Source: an uncultured Muribaculaceae bacterium (GTDB taxonomy: Bacteria > Bacteroidota > Bacteroidia > Bacteroidales > Muribaculaceae). From it: DNA of 64,000 bases. The position numbers and the translations under genes were made by a program. Positions 1 through 8,541 of this stretch are shown piece after piece. The notes under the pieces are model-generated. The model was not told where the DNA came from. It searched no databases and saw only the letters and a list, made by a program, of their open reading frames with translations. Positions within the stretch are counted from its first letter, which is position 1; each line of letters begins with the position of its first letter. Location: NCBI GenBank assembly GCA_910578385.1, contig CAJTQV010000012.1, positions 46,095-110,094 of the forward strand. Reading direction: 5' to 3'.

Positions 1-592
1 GAAATCCGAGACAGGACAACACAAGAGAAATCCAGAAAAGCAGCGAGAAATTACCGGTCATATTATATATGTATATTCCCGCTGTCGGTGCCGAGGCCAT
101 GGCCAGATTGTTGCTGAGTCCGTAGTAGCCTATACCCTCGTTGCGGCGCGATGAGGGGAGCACATCTATGGCCACTGTACTGTTGGCTACGGTGGTCGCA
201 CCGAAAGGTATGCCGTGCAACGTGCGGACAATTGCGAACATCAGCAGCGTGGCAGCTCCTATGTAGCCGGCGAAGAAGATGAAGAACGCGAAGAAGCAGA
301 TTGTCAGCACCCTCTTCCGGTTGAAGCTGTCCACAAAGAAACCGCTGAACGGACGTACCAGCAGTGTGGCCACCACGTAACCCGAAAGCACTATGCCAAT
401 CATATCCTTGTCGGCCTGAAACTGGCTGTCAAGATAAATTGGCAAGAGTGGGGTAAGTAGATAAAAGGCGAAAAAGAGCAGGAAATTGCACATCATTACC
501 TTGAGATACTCGCTGTTCCACAATCGCTCTTTAACAGTGTCGGATGTGGCCACAACTTCGGCGGCAACGCATTTCACAGAATCATCTTTCAT
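1..592 (-). CDS. MFS transporter, partial (3' end outside window)
   Basis: This is the N-terminal ~197 residues of a polytopic membrane transporter, read right to left and cut by the left edge. After a ~25-residue cytoplasmic start come hydrophobic helices (FLLFFAFYLLTPLLPIYL, then GIVLSGYVVATLLVRPFSG). The loop GFFVDSFNRKR matches the basic loop between helices 2 and 3 typical of the major facilitator superfamily. The ATG at 592 is preferred because the only ATG just upstream meets a stop after two codons. The substrate cannot be inferred. Two copies of an 18-bp sequence lie directly upstream. Confidence 0.8.
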   Translation of the reverse strand, partial: MKDDSVKCVAAEVVATSDTVKERLWNSEYLKVMMCNFLLFFAFYLLTPLLPIYLDSQFQADKDMIGIVLSGYVVATLLVRPFSGFFVDSFNRKRVLTICFFAFFIFFAGYIGAATLLMFAIVRTLHGIPFGATTVANSTVAIDVLPSSRRNEGIGYYGLSNNLAMASAPTAGIYIYNMTGNFSLLFWISLVLSCLGF

Positions 593-599
593 TTCATAG

Positions 600-639
600 A
601 ATCATTTAGTTCCCCACTTCTAATCATTTAGTTCCCCAC
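600..639. repeat. 18-bp direct repeat upstream of the MFS gene
   Basis: The sequence aatcatttagttccccac occurs at 600-617 and again exactly at 622-639, a 22-bp period. On the minus strand both copies lie between the terminator hairpin at 647-685 and the MFS start codon, so they are in its promoter or leader. They may be a duplicated operator or a replication slip; no factor is recognised. Confidence 0.6.
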
Positions 640-646
640 GTTTCAG

Positions 647-685
647 CAATAAGAGCGGAGTCCGCAGTGGACTCCGCTCTTGTTG
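647..685 (-). terminator. Terminator hairpin after the TPR gene
   Basis: A 13-bp perfect stem (651-663 with 669-681) and 5-nt loop, extended by three more pairs outside one mismatch. It lies 43 nt past the stop of the minus-strand TPR gene. A second weaker inverted repeat (AACCGG/CCGGTT, about 692-726) sits between it and the stop. Confidence 0.7.
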
Positions 686-727
686 CTGTAAACCGGATGT
701 CACGGTCGGTGACATTCCTCCGGTTAT

Positions 728-1936
728 TTAGAAATATGTTTCGAGTGCATAGTTGATGTTCTCCAGGATGTACTGTACATCAGAATCTGCTGGATCCATC
801 TGCTGTGCGCGCTCTGCGATTGCCTTGGCTGCCTCGAAATAGTTAACCTTCACATCGTTGCGGGCCTCGGGCTGGTTGCCTTCGATGGCGTTCCACTTCT
901 CAGTTCCGGTGGTGTAGATTTTCTTGGCGGCGTTCTTCAGGGTCTCGATGTCGGCGGTCTCGATGCTGGCTGCCTTGCGGTAGTCGGCGAGCGATGCCTC
1001 GTCATCACCTTTGCGGTCATACACATATCCGCGCAGACCGTAGAGGAATGCCTGGTCGGGAGTCTTGTCAAGCTGGTTGCCGATAAGTGCCACAACATCG
1101 TCGTAACGGCTCTGCTGGAGCAGAGAATTCACGAGGTTGTTGATGAAAAGAGGATTCGAGATGCCGAATTTTTCATAACCGTCGCGTGCCACGTTTTCGA
1201 TTTCAGTCTTTGCCTTATTCTCAAGTGTTGAGTCGCGGAGCACGAGGTTCTGCCAACATGCTATTTCATATACGTAGTTCTGCGGGTCGGTGATGCCGGC
1301 ATTGCGTGCCTTCTCAAATGCTTTGAGTGCGGCATTCAGGTCATTGCCTGAGAACGCGCCGATACCTGCGTAGTGGTACGCGAGGGCAACCATCGAGTCG
1401 GGAACTGCCTTGACAGCCTTGTCAGCCCAGGGCTGAGAGGGAATGTCGCCGTAGATCATGAAGGCGTTGTATGCCTCGGGATAGTAGTGCTTGTTGTTGA
1501 ACATCTCGCCACCATAGTTGAAGTAGTCGTTGTGATGTCCGTTGATTTTGGATACCATATCCTTGGAGTGCTTCGGCTTGATTTGACCCTTCTCGTTGGG
1601 AACTGAGTCGAGCGGGAGAGCCTTGAGGAACTCATTGTAACCGTTGATCAGCTCTGTGCCCATGTCGAGGGTGTTGACAGCAGGATCATCGGGGTTGATT
1701 GCGCGTTTCTTGAATGCCTCGTCAAAAGCATCGAATTCAAGTTTGCCCGCAACGTAGTATGTACGGACATCGTTGGCGGTGGCGGGATTCTCCTTCGCCT
1801 GGTTGATAAGAGCGCGTGCGTCGGCAATCTTATCGATTTTTCCCGACATTTTCGCAGCCTGGTCAACGTTTTCCTTCTGGGCGCTCATCGAACCTACAGC
1901 CGTAAGGCAGAGAGCCAAGGTCAGAATTTTCTTCAT
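728..1936 (-). CDS. Secreted tetratricopeptide-repeat protein
   Basis: A 402-residue protein of unknown role. A cleavable signal peptide (about residues 1-19, ending SMSA) predicts export to the periplasm. Helical repeats of TPR type are clearest near residues 190-215 (YHYAGIGAFSGNDLNAALKA) and 300-330 (GLRGYVYDRKGDDEASLADY), with the small/large residue spacing of TPR helices. It follows gyrA by 50 nt on the same strand and has no clear promoter of its own, so it is probably cotranscribed with gyrA. TPR proteins usually act as scaffolds; no catalytic motif is visible. Confidence 0.75.
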   Translation of the reverse strand: MKKILTLALCLTAVGSMSAQKENVDQAAKMSGKIDKIADARALINQAKENPATANDVRTYYVAGKLEFDAFDEAFKKRAINPDDPAVNTLDMGTELINGYNEFLKALPLDSVPNEKGQIKPKHSKDMVSKINGHHNDYFNYGGEMFNNKHYYPEAYNAFMIYGDIPSQPWADKAVKAVPDSMVALAYHYAGIGAFSGNDLNAALKAFEKARNAGITDPQNYVYEIACWQNLVLRDSTLENKAKTEIENVARDGYEKFGISNPLFINNLVNSLLQQSRYDDVVALIGNQLDKTPDQAFLYGLRGYVYDRKGDDEASLADYRKAASIETADIETLKNAAKKIYTTGTEKWNAIEGNQPEARNDVKVNYFEAAKAIAERAQQMDPADSDVQYILENINYALETYF

Positions 1937-1986
1937 AGCTTTATGTTTTTGGTTTGTATTTCGATTGTGTAAATTAACCGTGCGGA

Positions 1987-4581
1987 TTAATTCCCGGTTT
2001 CCTCAGTCTCCTCGTCAGCTCCCGTTTCTTCCCGGTCTGCGTCGAGTATTTCCTCAGCCTCACGGATCACACGGTTCTCGGCACGTTCCACGCGGTTCTC
2101 CTCGCTCTCGGCCTCCAGCTCGTTCTCGACTTCCTCTTCAGGCTGCGAGTCAACTTTGCAAACCGAAGCGATGGTGTCACCGCGCTTGCCAAGGTCGATG
2201 AGCTTCACGCCCTGTGTGGCGCGGCCCATCACACGGATGTCTGCCACTGGCAGACGGAGCGCCACTCCGCTCTCGTTGATAATCATCAGGTCGTTCGAGT
2301 CGTTAACGTTCTTGATCGAAACGAGTGCGCCGGTCTTGTCGGTAACATTGAGTGTCTTCACACCCTTGCCGCCACGGTTGGTGATGCGGTAGTCATCGAG
2401 TGCTGAACGTTTGCCGTAGCCGTTCTCCGACACTACCATTACGGTCTCGTCGGGTTCGCCGCTCATCGTGATCATGCCTACAACCTCGTCTCCCTCGTCG
2501 AGTGACATCGCTTTAACACCCTGCGACATACGGCCCATGCTGCGTACCGTCTTCTCATTGAAGCGGATGGCGCGCCCTGCACGGTTGGCCATGATTATCT
2601 CGGAGTTTCCGTCGGTGAGGCGTACGCTGATTACTTCGTCGTCTTCGCGGATCACAATCGCGTTCACGCCGATTGCACGCGGACGCGAGTATGCGGAGAG
2701 CTGTGTCTTCTTGATGAAACCGCGCTTCGTGCCGAACACAAGGTTGTGCGTCGTGTTGAATGCCGGATCCGTAAGGCCCTTCACACGGATAAACGCGTTC
2801 ACGCGGTCATCCTGGTCAATCTGGAGCAGGTTCTGGATGGCGCGTCCCTTCGAGTTCTTCGCACCCTCGGGAATCTCATATACCTTCAGCCAGTAGCAAC
2901 GTCCCTTCTGGGTGAAGAAGAGCATGTAGTTGTGGTTGGTGGCGGGGTAGATGTATTCGATGAAGTCCTCGTCGCGTGTCGAGCTTCCCTTCGCACCCAC
3001 ACCTCCGCGGTGCTGTGCGCGGAACTCGCTCAGCGGCGTACGCTTGATGTAGCCCAAGTGCGAGATGGTGATGATCATCTTGTCGTCGGAGTAGAAGTCT
3101 TCCGAGTTGAAATCGCCAGAGAAGGGGTTGATTTTCGTGCGGCGCTCGTCACCATATTTGTCGCGGATTTCCACAAGCTCCTCCTTGATTACCTCGCGGA
3201 GCACATGCTCGTTGTTGAGAATGTCGTTGTAATGGGCTATGAGCTTCATCAGTTCGTCGTACTCGTTGCGGAGTTTCTCCATTTCGAGTCCGGTGAGCTG
3301 GCGGAGTCGCATCTCAACTATTGCGCGGGTCTGTATCTCGTCGAGCTCGAAGCGCTCCGAAAGTCTCAGGCGTGCCTGCTCCGTGGTCTCGCTGCCACGG
3401 ATTATGGCTATCACCTCGTCGATGTTGTCGGTGGCGACCATCAGACCTTTCAGTATGTGGGCGCGTTCCTCAGCCTTGCGCAGGTCGTAGCGTGTGCGGC
3501 GGAGCACCACGTCGCGGCGGTGGTCCACAAACGCCGAGAGAATCTCTTTAAGATTCAGCGTCTTGGGACGTCCGTTCACAAGTGCCACGTTGTTCACGCT
3601 GAACGAAGTCTGCAACTGTGTCAGTTTGAAGAGCTTGTTGAGAACCACCTTGGCATTTGCATCTTTCTTGATGTCGATCACGATGTTGATCTTGCCGCGT
3701 GCCGAGGTGTCGGTTATGTCGGCGATGCCCTCGATTTTCTTCTCTTCGGCAAGCTGGTTGATTGATTTCACAAGCTCACCCTTGAGCACGCCGTAGGGTA
3801 TTTCTGAGATTACGATTGCGTCATGGTTCCCCTCTGTCTCGATTTCAGCCTTGGCGCGGACTATGATGCGGCCGCGACCGGTCTCGAATGCGTCGCGCAC
3901 GCCCTGAAGTCCGAAAATCTCACCTCCTGTCGGAAAGTCGGGAGCCTTGATGTGCTCCATCAGCTCCTCGATTGTAAGGTCGGGATTGTCAATCAAGGCG
4001 ATTGATGCGTTGAGCGATTCGGTGAGGTTGTGAGGGGGCATGTTGGTGGCCATGCCGACCGCGATACCCGAGGCTCCGTTGACCAGCAGGTTCGGTATGC
4101 GCGTCGGGAGCACCGAAGGTTCGTTGAGCGTATTGTCGAAGTTGGGAACGAAGTCCACGGTTTCTTTGTCGAGGTCGCGCAGAAGTTCCTCACCCATACG
4201 GGCGAGCTTTACCTCCGTATAACGCATGGCGGCGGGAGAGTCTCCGTCGATTGAACCGAAGTTGCCCTGTCCGAACACAAGAGGGTAGCGGAGCGACCAT
4301 TCCTGAGCCATGCGCACCATGGTCAGATAGATCGACGAGTCGCCGTGGGGGTGGTACTTACCCATCACCTCTCCGACGATACGTGCAGATTTCTTTGTGT
4401 CGCCCGAGAATGTGTTTCCAAGTTCGTTCATTCCGAACAGTACCCTGCGGTGCACCGGCTTGAAACCGTCGCGCACATCGGGAAGGGCACGAGATACAAT
4501 CACCGACATCGAGTAGTCGATGTAGGCGCTTTTCATTTCCGATTCGATATTAATCGGAATAATCTTGTCGTCTCCTTGCAT
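1987..4581 (-). CDS. gyrA: DNA gyrase subunit A
   Basis: Subunit A of DNA gyrase, which cuts and rejoins DNA during ATP-driven negative supercoiling together with GyrB. The 864-residue length is normal. The catalytic tyrosine is Tyr121 in AAMRYTE, after the quinolone-resistance region HPHGDSSIYL (residues 77-86). The C-terminal half has the GyrA beta-pinwheel, with a GyrA-box-like NRGGKGVKT. The last ~50 residues form a very acidic Glu-rich tail. The residue aligned with E. coli Asp87 is Leu86, not acidic, while Ser82 (E. coli Ser83) is kept. A TAATTTTG -7 box lies ~75 nt upstream. Confidence 0.98.
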   Translation of the reverse strand: MQGDDKIIPINIESEMKSAYIDYSMSVIVSRALPDVRDGFKPVHRRVLFGMNELGNTFSGDTKKSARIVGEVMGKYHPHGDSSIYLTMVRMAQEWSLRYPLVFGQGNFGSIDGDSPAAMRYTEVKLARMGEELLRDLDKETVDFVPNFDNTLNEPSVLPTRIPNLLVNGASGIAVGMATNMPPHNLTESLNASIALIDNPDLTIEELMEHIKAPDFPTGGEIFGLQGVRDAFETGRGRIIVRAKAEIETEGNHDAIVISEIPYGVLKGELVKSINQLAEEKKIEGIADITDTSARGKINIVIDIKKDANAKVVLNKLFKLTQLQTSFSVNNVALVNGRPKTLNLKEILSAFVDHRRDVVLRRTRYDLRKAEERAHILKGLMVATDNIDEVIAIIRGSETTEQARLRLSERFELDEIQTRAIVEMRLRQLTGLEMEKLRNEYDELMKLIAHYNDILNNEHVLREVIKEELVEIRDKYGDERRTKINPFSGDFNSEDFYSDDKMIITISHLGYIKRTPLSEFRAQHRGGVGAKGSSTRDEDFIEYIYPATNHNYMLFFTQKGRCYWLKVYEIPEGAKNSKGRAIQNLLQIDQDDRVNAFIRVKGLTDPAFNTTHNLVFGTKRGFIKKTQLSAYSRPRAIGVNAIVIREDDEVISVRLTDGNSEIIMANRAGRAIRFNEKTVRSMGRMSQGVKAMSLDEGDEVVGMITMSGEPDETVMVVSENGYGKRSALDDYRITNRGGKGVKTLNVTDKTGALVSIKNVNDSNDLMIINESGVALRLPVADIRVMGRATQGVKLIDLGKRGDTIASVCKVDSQPEEEVENELEAESEENRVERAENRVIREAEEILDADREETGADEETEETGN

Positions 4582-4652
4582 TATTTCTGTTGTAATTATT
4601 GTCTGTCGAAAGGGGTGTACGAAGCGTTGGAACGTTCATGCACTCCAATTGA

Positions 4653-4660
4653 CAAAATTA
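4653..4660 (-). promoter_or_regulatory. Candidate -7 box for gyrA
   Basis: The minus strand reads TAATTTTG, matching the Bacteroidetes -7 element TAnnTTTG, 72 nt upstream of the gyrA start. No TTTG is found at the expected -33 spacing, so this is only a likely promoter. Confidence 0.4.
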
Positions 4661-4740
4661 CAAAAAAATATCGACATTTCCCGCATTTTCAGCCAAATTA
4701 TGACTTGAAAACACTTAAAAAATGCCGGATAAATAAAGTG

Positions 4741-4775
4741 AAGGCGGATACAACCCGCAGGTCTGTATCCGCCTT
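4741..4775 (-). terminator. Terminator hairpin after clpC
   Basis: A 12-bp perfect stem (4741-4752 with 4764-4775) and 11-nt loop, 75 nt beyond the clpC stop. On the minus strand it is followed by a T-rich stretch (CACTTTATTTAT). Confidence 0.7.
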
Positions 4776-4850
4776 CTGTCTCTGTGCGACCCCTATTACC
4801 GTATCTTACGCTGAACGGCCATTTTTAAGCTGGGTGTCAGCCGCTACGGC

Positions 4851-7412
4851 TTATTCCACAGGATGGTAGTCGAGCATGAGTTTGTCGTCTCCCTCTTTGT
4901 AGGTCACCGATATTGTGCCGCCGAGCTGTCCGTCAGCACCAAGCTTGAGCATAAGCTCAGCGAGCTCGTCTTCCAGATATTTCTGGATGGCGCGTTTCAG
5001 CGGTCGCGCACCGAAGCTCTTGTCATAGCCCTTCTCGGCGATGAACGTCTTGGCTCCGTCGCTCAGGTCGAGATGGAAGCCAAGTTTCTCCACGCGTGAG
5101 AAGAAGTCGCGGAGCTCTATGTCGATGATCTTGAAGATGGCCTCCTTGTCGAGCTGGTCGAACATGATGATGTCGTCCACACGGTTCAGGAACTCGGGCG
5201 AGAACGCTCTGTTCAGTGCCTTTGAAATCACGCTGTGAGCCTGCTCCTTGGTCTGCGTAGCTGTGTTGAAACCTACGCCGCCGCCGAAGTCTTTCAGCTG
5301 GCGCGAACCGATGTTGCTCGTCATGATGAGTATCGTGTTCTTGAAATCGATTCTGCGTCCGAGCGAGTCGGTCAGGCGTCCCTCGTCCATGACCTGAAGC
5401 AGCAGGTTGAACACGTCGGGATGCGCTTTCTCAATCTCGTCGAGAAGTACCACGGAGTAGGGCTTGCGGCGCACTTTCTCGGTGAGCTGGCCCCCCTCCT
5501 CGTATCCGACGTATCCCGGAGGTGCTCCGACAAGTCGCGACACTGTGAATTTCTCCATGAACTCGCTCATGTCAACGCGTATAAGCGCGTCGGCCGAGTC
5601 GAACAGATATTCCGCTATGCGCTTTGCCAGCAGTGTCTTGCCGACACCTGTCGGGCCGAGGAACATGAACACGCCTATAGGTTTGTCAGGGTCTTTGAGT
5701 CCGATGCGGTTGCGTTGTATGGCTTTAACCACTTTCTTGATGGCATCGTCCTGACCGATTACGGCACCCTTGAGTGAGTCGCCCATCTGTATGAGCCGGG
5801 CTCCTTCTGCCTGAGCGATGCGCTGCGTCGGCACACCTGTCATCAGGGCCACCACTTCGGCCACTTTCTCATCATCCACTACCTGACGGTCACTGTTCAG
5901 GCTATCCTCCCACTTCTGTTTGGCCGTCTCAAGCTCGCTCTTGGCTTTGACAACCTCGTCGCGGAGTGAGGCCGCTTTCTCGTAATCCTGGGCTTTGGCC
6001 GCAGCGAGTTTCTGCTGCGTGAGTTCGTCGATACGCTTCTCAAGCGACTCGATTTCCTCGGGCACAACGATGTTCGTGATGTGTACGCGGCTACCGGCCT
6101 CGTCAAGGGCATCGAGTGCCTTGTCGGGGAAGTTGCGGTCGCTCACATAACGCTCCGTGAGGTTCACGCATGCCTCAAGAGCCTCGTCGGTGTAGCTTAC
6201 GTTGTGGTGGTCCTCATATTTCTCCTTTACCTGACGCAGTATCTCAAGTGTCTCCTCCGGGGTGGTGGGTTCCACCATCACTTTCTGGAAACGACGTTCG
6301 AGCGCGCCATCTTTCTCGATGTTCTGGCGGTATTCGTCGAGGGTTGTTGCGCCGATGCACTGTATCTCACCGCGTGCGAGTGCGGGTTTGAGTATGTTGG
6401 CCGCGTCCATCGAACCGGGTGAGCCTCCGGCACCGACTATGGTGTGTATCTCGTCGATGAAGAGTATGATGTCGGGATTCTTGGAAAGTTCGTCGAGCAC
6501 GGTCTTGATGCGCTCCTCGAACTGTCCCCGGTATTTGGTGCCGGCCACCATTCCGGTCATGTCGAGTCCTATCACGCGCTTGTCGAAAAGCACACGCGAC
6601 ACCTTGCGCTGCGTGATTCGCAACGCCAATCCTTCTACGATGGCAGATTTGCCGACACCCGGTTCTCCGATGAGCACCGGATTGTTCTTCTTGCGTCGTG
6701 ACAGAATCTGTGCAAGTCGCTCGATTTCTTTCTCACGCCCCACCACAGGGTCAAGCCGACCTTCGGCTGCCGCCTTGGTCATGTCGTAGCCGAACTTGTC
6801 GAGAGCCGGAGTGTCGCTTTTGCGCGAGCTCTTGTCGCCACGCGGTTTCTGCGCCCCCTGGCGCGGCTGTGAGCCTGCCAGCGGACTGTCCTGAACCGGC
6901 ACGTCCGAATCCTCGTCGTCATCGTCATTACCGATATCTTTGCCCATCTGCGGCATCTCGCTGCCGGGACCGAAGCTCTGCACCGAAATGTCGAAATTCA
7001 GATACTCCTCCTTTATATGTTGGAGAATCGAGGAGTCCATGGCGCGCTTGTCATGAATCAGCGCGAGCAGGATATGCTCCGAGCCGATGACATGCGCGTT
7101 CATCTTGCGTGCCTCGGATGTAGAGAGCTGAAGGTGGCGTATAGCCGCGAGGTTTATCTTATATTGCTGTTCGAACAGGGTAGTGGTTTCGCCGGTCTGA
7201 TGCGGTTCGGCGAGATACTCCTCCAGTTCGGTTACAATCTTGTCGATCGGAATATTGAGCTGGCTAAGAATCTTGAAGGCATAGCCATCCTGCTGACGTA
7301 GCGCGGCGAGCACGAAATGCTCGGACGTTATGACAGGGGAATCGAATCTTTTGGCCTCATTGAAAGCTATCTCAAGCATGGGCCTGAACTGTTTGGAAAA
7401 ATCGTTCTTCAT
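4851..7412 (-). CDS. clpC: Clp protease ATP-binding subunit ClpC
   Basis: A Hsp100/Clp AAA+ unfoldase that feeds proteins into ClpP. In order: a double Clp-N domain (about 1-145); a Gly/Asp-rich linker; AAA module 1 with Walker A GEPGVGKS (about 249-256) and Walker B ILFIDEIHT; a short middle region with a UVR-like segment (AKAQDYEKAASLRDEV), which marks ClpC rather than ClpB; AAA module 2 with GPTGVGKT and VVLLDEIEKAHPD; and a C-terminal D2-small domain. A VGF loop after the second sensor region fits ClpP docking. I take the ATG at 7412; an in-frame TTG lies three codons upstream. No ClpP gene is in the window. Confidence 0.95.
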   Translation of the reverse strand: MKNDFSKQFRPMLEIAFNEAKRFDSPVITSEHFVLAALRQQDGYAFKILSQLNIPIDKIVTELEEYLAEPHQTGETTTLFEQQYKINLAAIRHLQLSTSEARKMNAHVIGSEHILLALIHDKRAMDSSILQHIKEEYLNFDISVQSFGPGSEMPQMGKDIGNDDDDEDSDVPVQDSPLAGSQPRQGAQKPRGDKSSRKSDTPALDKFGYDMTKAAAEGRLDPVVGREKEIERLAQILSRRKKNNPVLIGEPGVGKSAIVEGLALRITQRKVSRVLFDKRVIGLDMTGMVAGTKYRGQFEERIKTVLDELSKNPDIILFIDEIHTIVGAGGSPGSMDAANILKPALARGEIQCIGATTLDEYRQNIEKDGALERRFQKVMVEPTTPEETLEILRQVKEKYEDHHNVSYTDEALEACVNLTERYVSDRNFPDKALDALDEAGSRVHITNIVVPEEIESLEKRIDELTQQKLAAAKAQDYEKAASLRDEVVKAKSELETAKQKWEDSLNSDRQVVDDEKVAEVVALMTGVPTQRIAQAEGARLIQMGDSLKGAVIGQDDAIKKVVKAIQRNRIGLKDPDKPIGVFMFLGPTGVGKTLLAKRIAEYLFDSADALIRVDMSEFMEKFTVSRLVGAPPGYVGYEEGGQLTEKVRRKPYSVVLLDEIEKAHPDVFNLLLQVMDEGRLTDSLGRRIDFKNTILIMTSNIGSRQLKDFGGGVGFNTATQTKEQAHSVISKALNRAFSPEFLNRVDDIIMFDQLDKEAIFKIIDIELRDFFSRVEKLGFHLDLSDGAKTFIAEKGYDKSFGARPLKRAIQKYLEDELAELMLKLGADGQLGGTISVTYKEGDDKLMLDYHPVE

Positions 7413-7489
7413 TAATCTCAAATCAAATTAAAGCCGGCAACCAAAAACAAATCACCGCCGGCCTACCAACTATATAACAAACCCCGTGC

Positions 7490-7497
7490 CAAAATTA
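7490..7497 (-). promoter_or_regulatory. Candidate -7 box for clpC
   Basis: The minus strand reads TAATTTTG 78 nt upstream of the clpC ATG, between the coding region and the 9-bp repeat arrays. No good -33 TTTG is seen. Confidence 0.4.
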
Positions 7498-7540
7498 CTG
7501 TCACCCCACCGCAACTTCTGCCCAACTTGCTAAAAGTCCA

Positions 7541-7750
7541 TAAAGTAGTTAAGGCTCATAAGGTTCTTAAAGTGATTAAAGTAGCTAAAGTGATTAAGGT
7601 GATTAAGGTGATTAAAGTGATTAAAGTGATTAAAGTAGTGAAGGTCCTTATTTACTTTTTCTTAACCATCTTAATCCCCTTAATCCCCTTAATCCCCTTA
7701 ATCCCCTTAACAACTTTACCCCTCCTTAAAAACCTTATCCACCTTATCTC
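7541..7750. repeat. Head-to-head inverted arrays of 9-bp repeats
   Basis: The left array (7541-7648) has exactly twelve 9-bp units, consensus TAARGTGAT. The right array (7661-7750) has ten units, best copies CTTAATCCC. The reverse complement of the right unit, GGGATTAAG, differs by one base from the left unit read in phase as GTGATTAAG. The two arrays therefore face each other across a 12-nt T-rich spacer (7649-7660) and could fold into a long imperfect hairpin with about one mismatch per 9 bp. The period is a multiple of three, so the stretch stays open and encodes VIK and LIP tripeptides; I regard that ORF as an artefact. The right array begins 17 nt past the stop of the four-helix-bundle gene. 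Confidence 0.9.
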
Positions 7751-7767
7751 CCCGCTTTTCCCCAATT

Positions 7768-8316
7768 TCAATACCCCCGTTGCTTCTTTCTCATTGCTGT
7801 CATCTTCTCAGAGAAACCTCCCTCTGCGAGAAATTTCTCTTCGAGTCGCCCTATCTGCTTAAAAAGCAGATAATCCGCCTGATTAATGAGAATTATAGCC
7901 ATGTTAGCGACTGTCTCAGGCGGTCTGGACTCTACAATCGGCCGGAAAAATTCATAGTCATTATGTGTGGCACCCAAATTGCGCATTGTTTCAAACTCAG
8001 TACTTCCTTTTTCCCATTGACGATTGCAATGCACCTTTAGAAAATCCTCATAATCCTCCACCAATTCCTTAAGGCTTGCCTTGGCTACATTAAGTAATTT
8101 GATACCGGTCTTGATAGAAGTCGGACACGCCGCGCATCCCTCTATAATGTTTTGCTTTCCGCTACGGGCGGCTTGCACCATCTGGTCAATAGTCCTGTCT
8201 CCGCGCCGCAGAAATTTCTCGCAGAAATAGCAGGTTATCAGAAAGACAACATTAGTCTTCTGATAACTCAATAATCTTTTATAATCTCCAGCCGGAGAAA
8301 TCAGCCCCGTATTCAT
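7768..8316 (-). CDS. Four-helix-bundle protein (S23/IVS family, suffix-domain type)
   Basis: A 182-residue protein resembling the four-helix-bundle family named from proteins encoded inside intervening sequences of 23S rRNA. The hallmark is DQMVQAARSGKQNIIEG near residues 44-60, followed by a helix with KTGIKLLNVAKASLKELVED. The second half, with ETVANMAIILINQADYLL, fits the subgroup with a four-helix-bundle suffix domain. Homologues include Avd, the accessory protein of diversity-generating retroelements, so nucleic acid binding is plausible but not shown. It stands alone, with feoAB upstream and the inverted 9-bp arrays directly beyond its stop. No reverse transcriptase is nearby. Confidence 0.75.
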   Translation of the reverse strand: MNTGLISPAGDYKRLLSYQKTNVVFLITCYFCEKFLRRGDRTIDQMVQAARSGKQNIIEGCAACPTSIKTGIKLLNVAKASLKELVEDYEDFLKVHCNRQWEKGSTEFETMRNLGATHNDYEFFRPIVESRPPETVANMAIILINQADYLLFKQIGRLEEKFLAEGGFSEKMTAMRKKQRGY

Positions 8317-8446
8317 GTTCCATCCAATCTAAGTTCTTGTTTGACAATATCAACAGTTTCACCATCATCCACAAAAATACTAATTTTTCCTGACTTAACA
8401 ATCACAATCCTTAATTTAGTGATAATTGGATTACAGTATAGGAATA

Positions 8447-8474
8447 AAGGCTGCCGACGTTGGTCAGCAGCCTT
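8447..8474 (-). terminator. Terminator hairpin after feoAB
   Basis: An 8-bp perfect outer stem AAGGCTGC/GCAGCCTT, continued after one mismatch by GAC/GTC around a tetraloop, 68 nt beyond the feoAB stop. The minus strand continues into TTTATTCC. Confidence 0.65.
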
Positions 8475-8541
8475 GTTTGGTGAATTGAGTGCGCAGGCAC
8501 TAATTATCGGGGTGTGTTCAGCATTTGCAAAGGTTGTTGTG

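Noticed and set aside
2746..3765. 339-codon open frame opposite gyrA
   Set aside because: gyrA is unmistakable and continuous across this region; the opposite frame is a shadow.
7541..7750. CRISPR array
   Set aside because: Units are 9 bp with no spacers, and no cas genes are present.
7527..7862. Open frame of 111 codons encoding VIK and LIP tripeptide repeats
   Set aside because: It is produced by the 9-bp arrays, whose period keeps any frame open; it has no start signal and overlaps the four-helix-bundle gene on the other strand.
7768..8316. Diversity-generating retroelement, from the Avd-like fold of the four-helix-bundle protein
   Set aside because: No reverse transcriptase or template/variable repeat pair is found nearby; only the structural family is shared.
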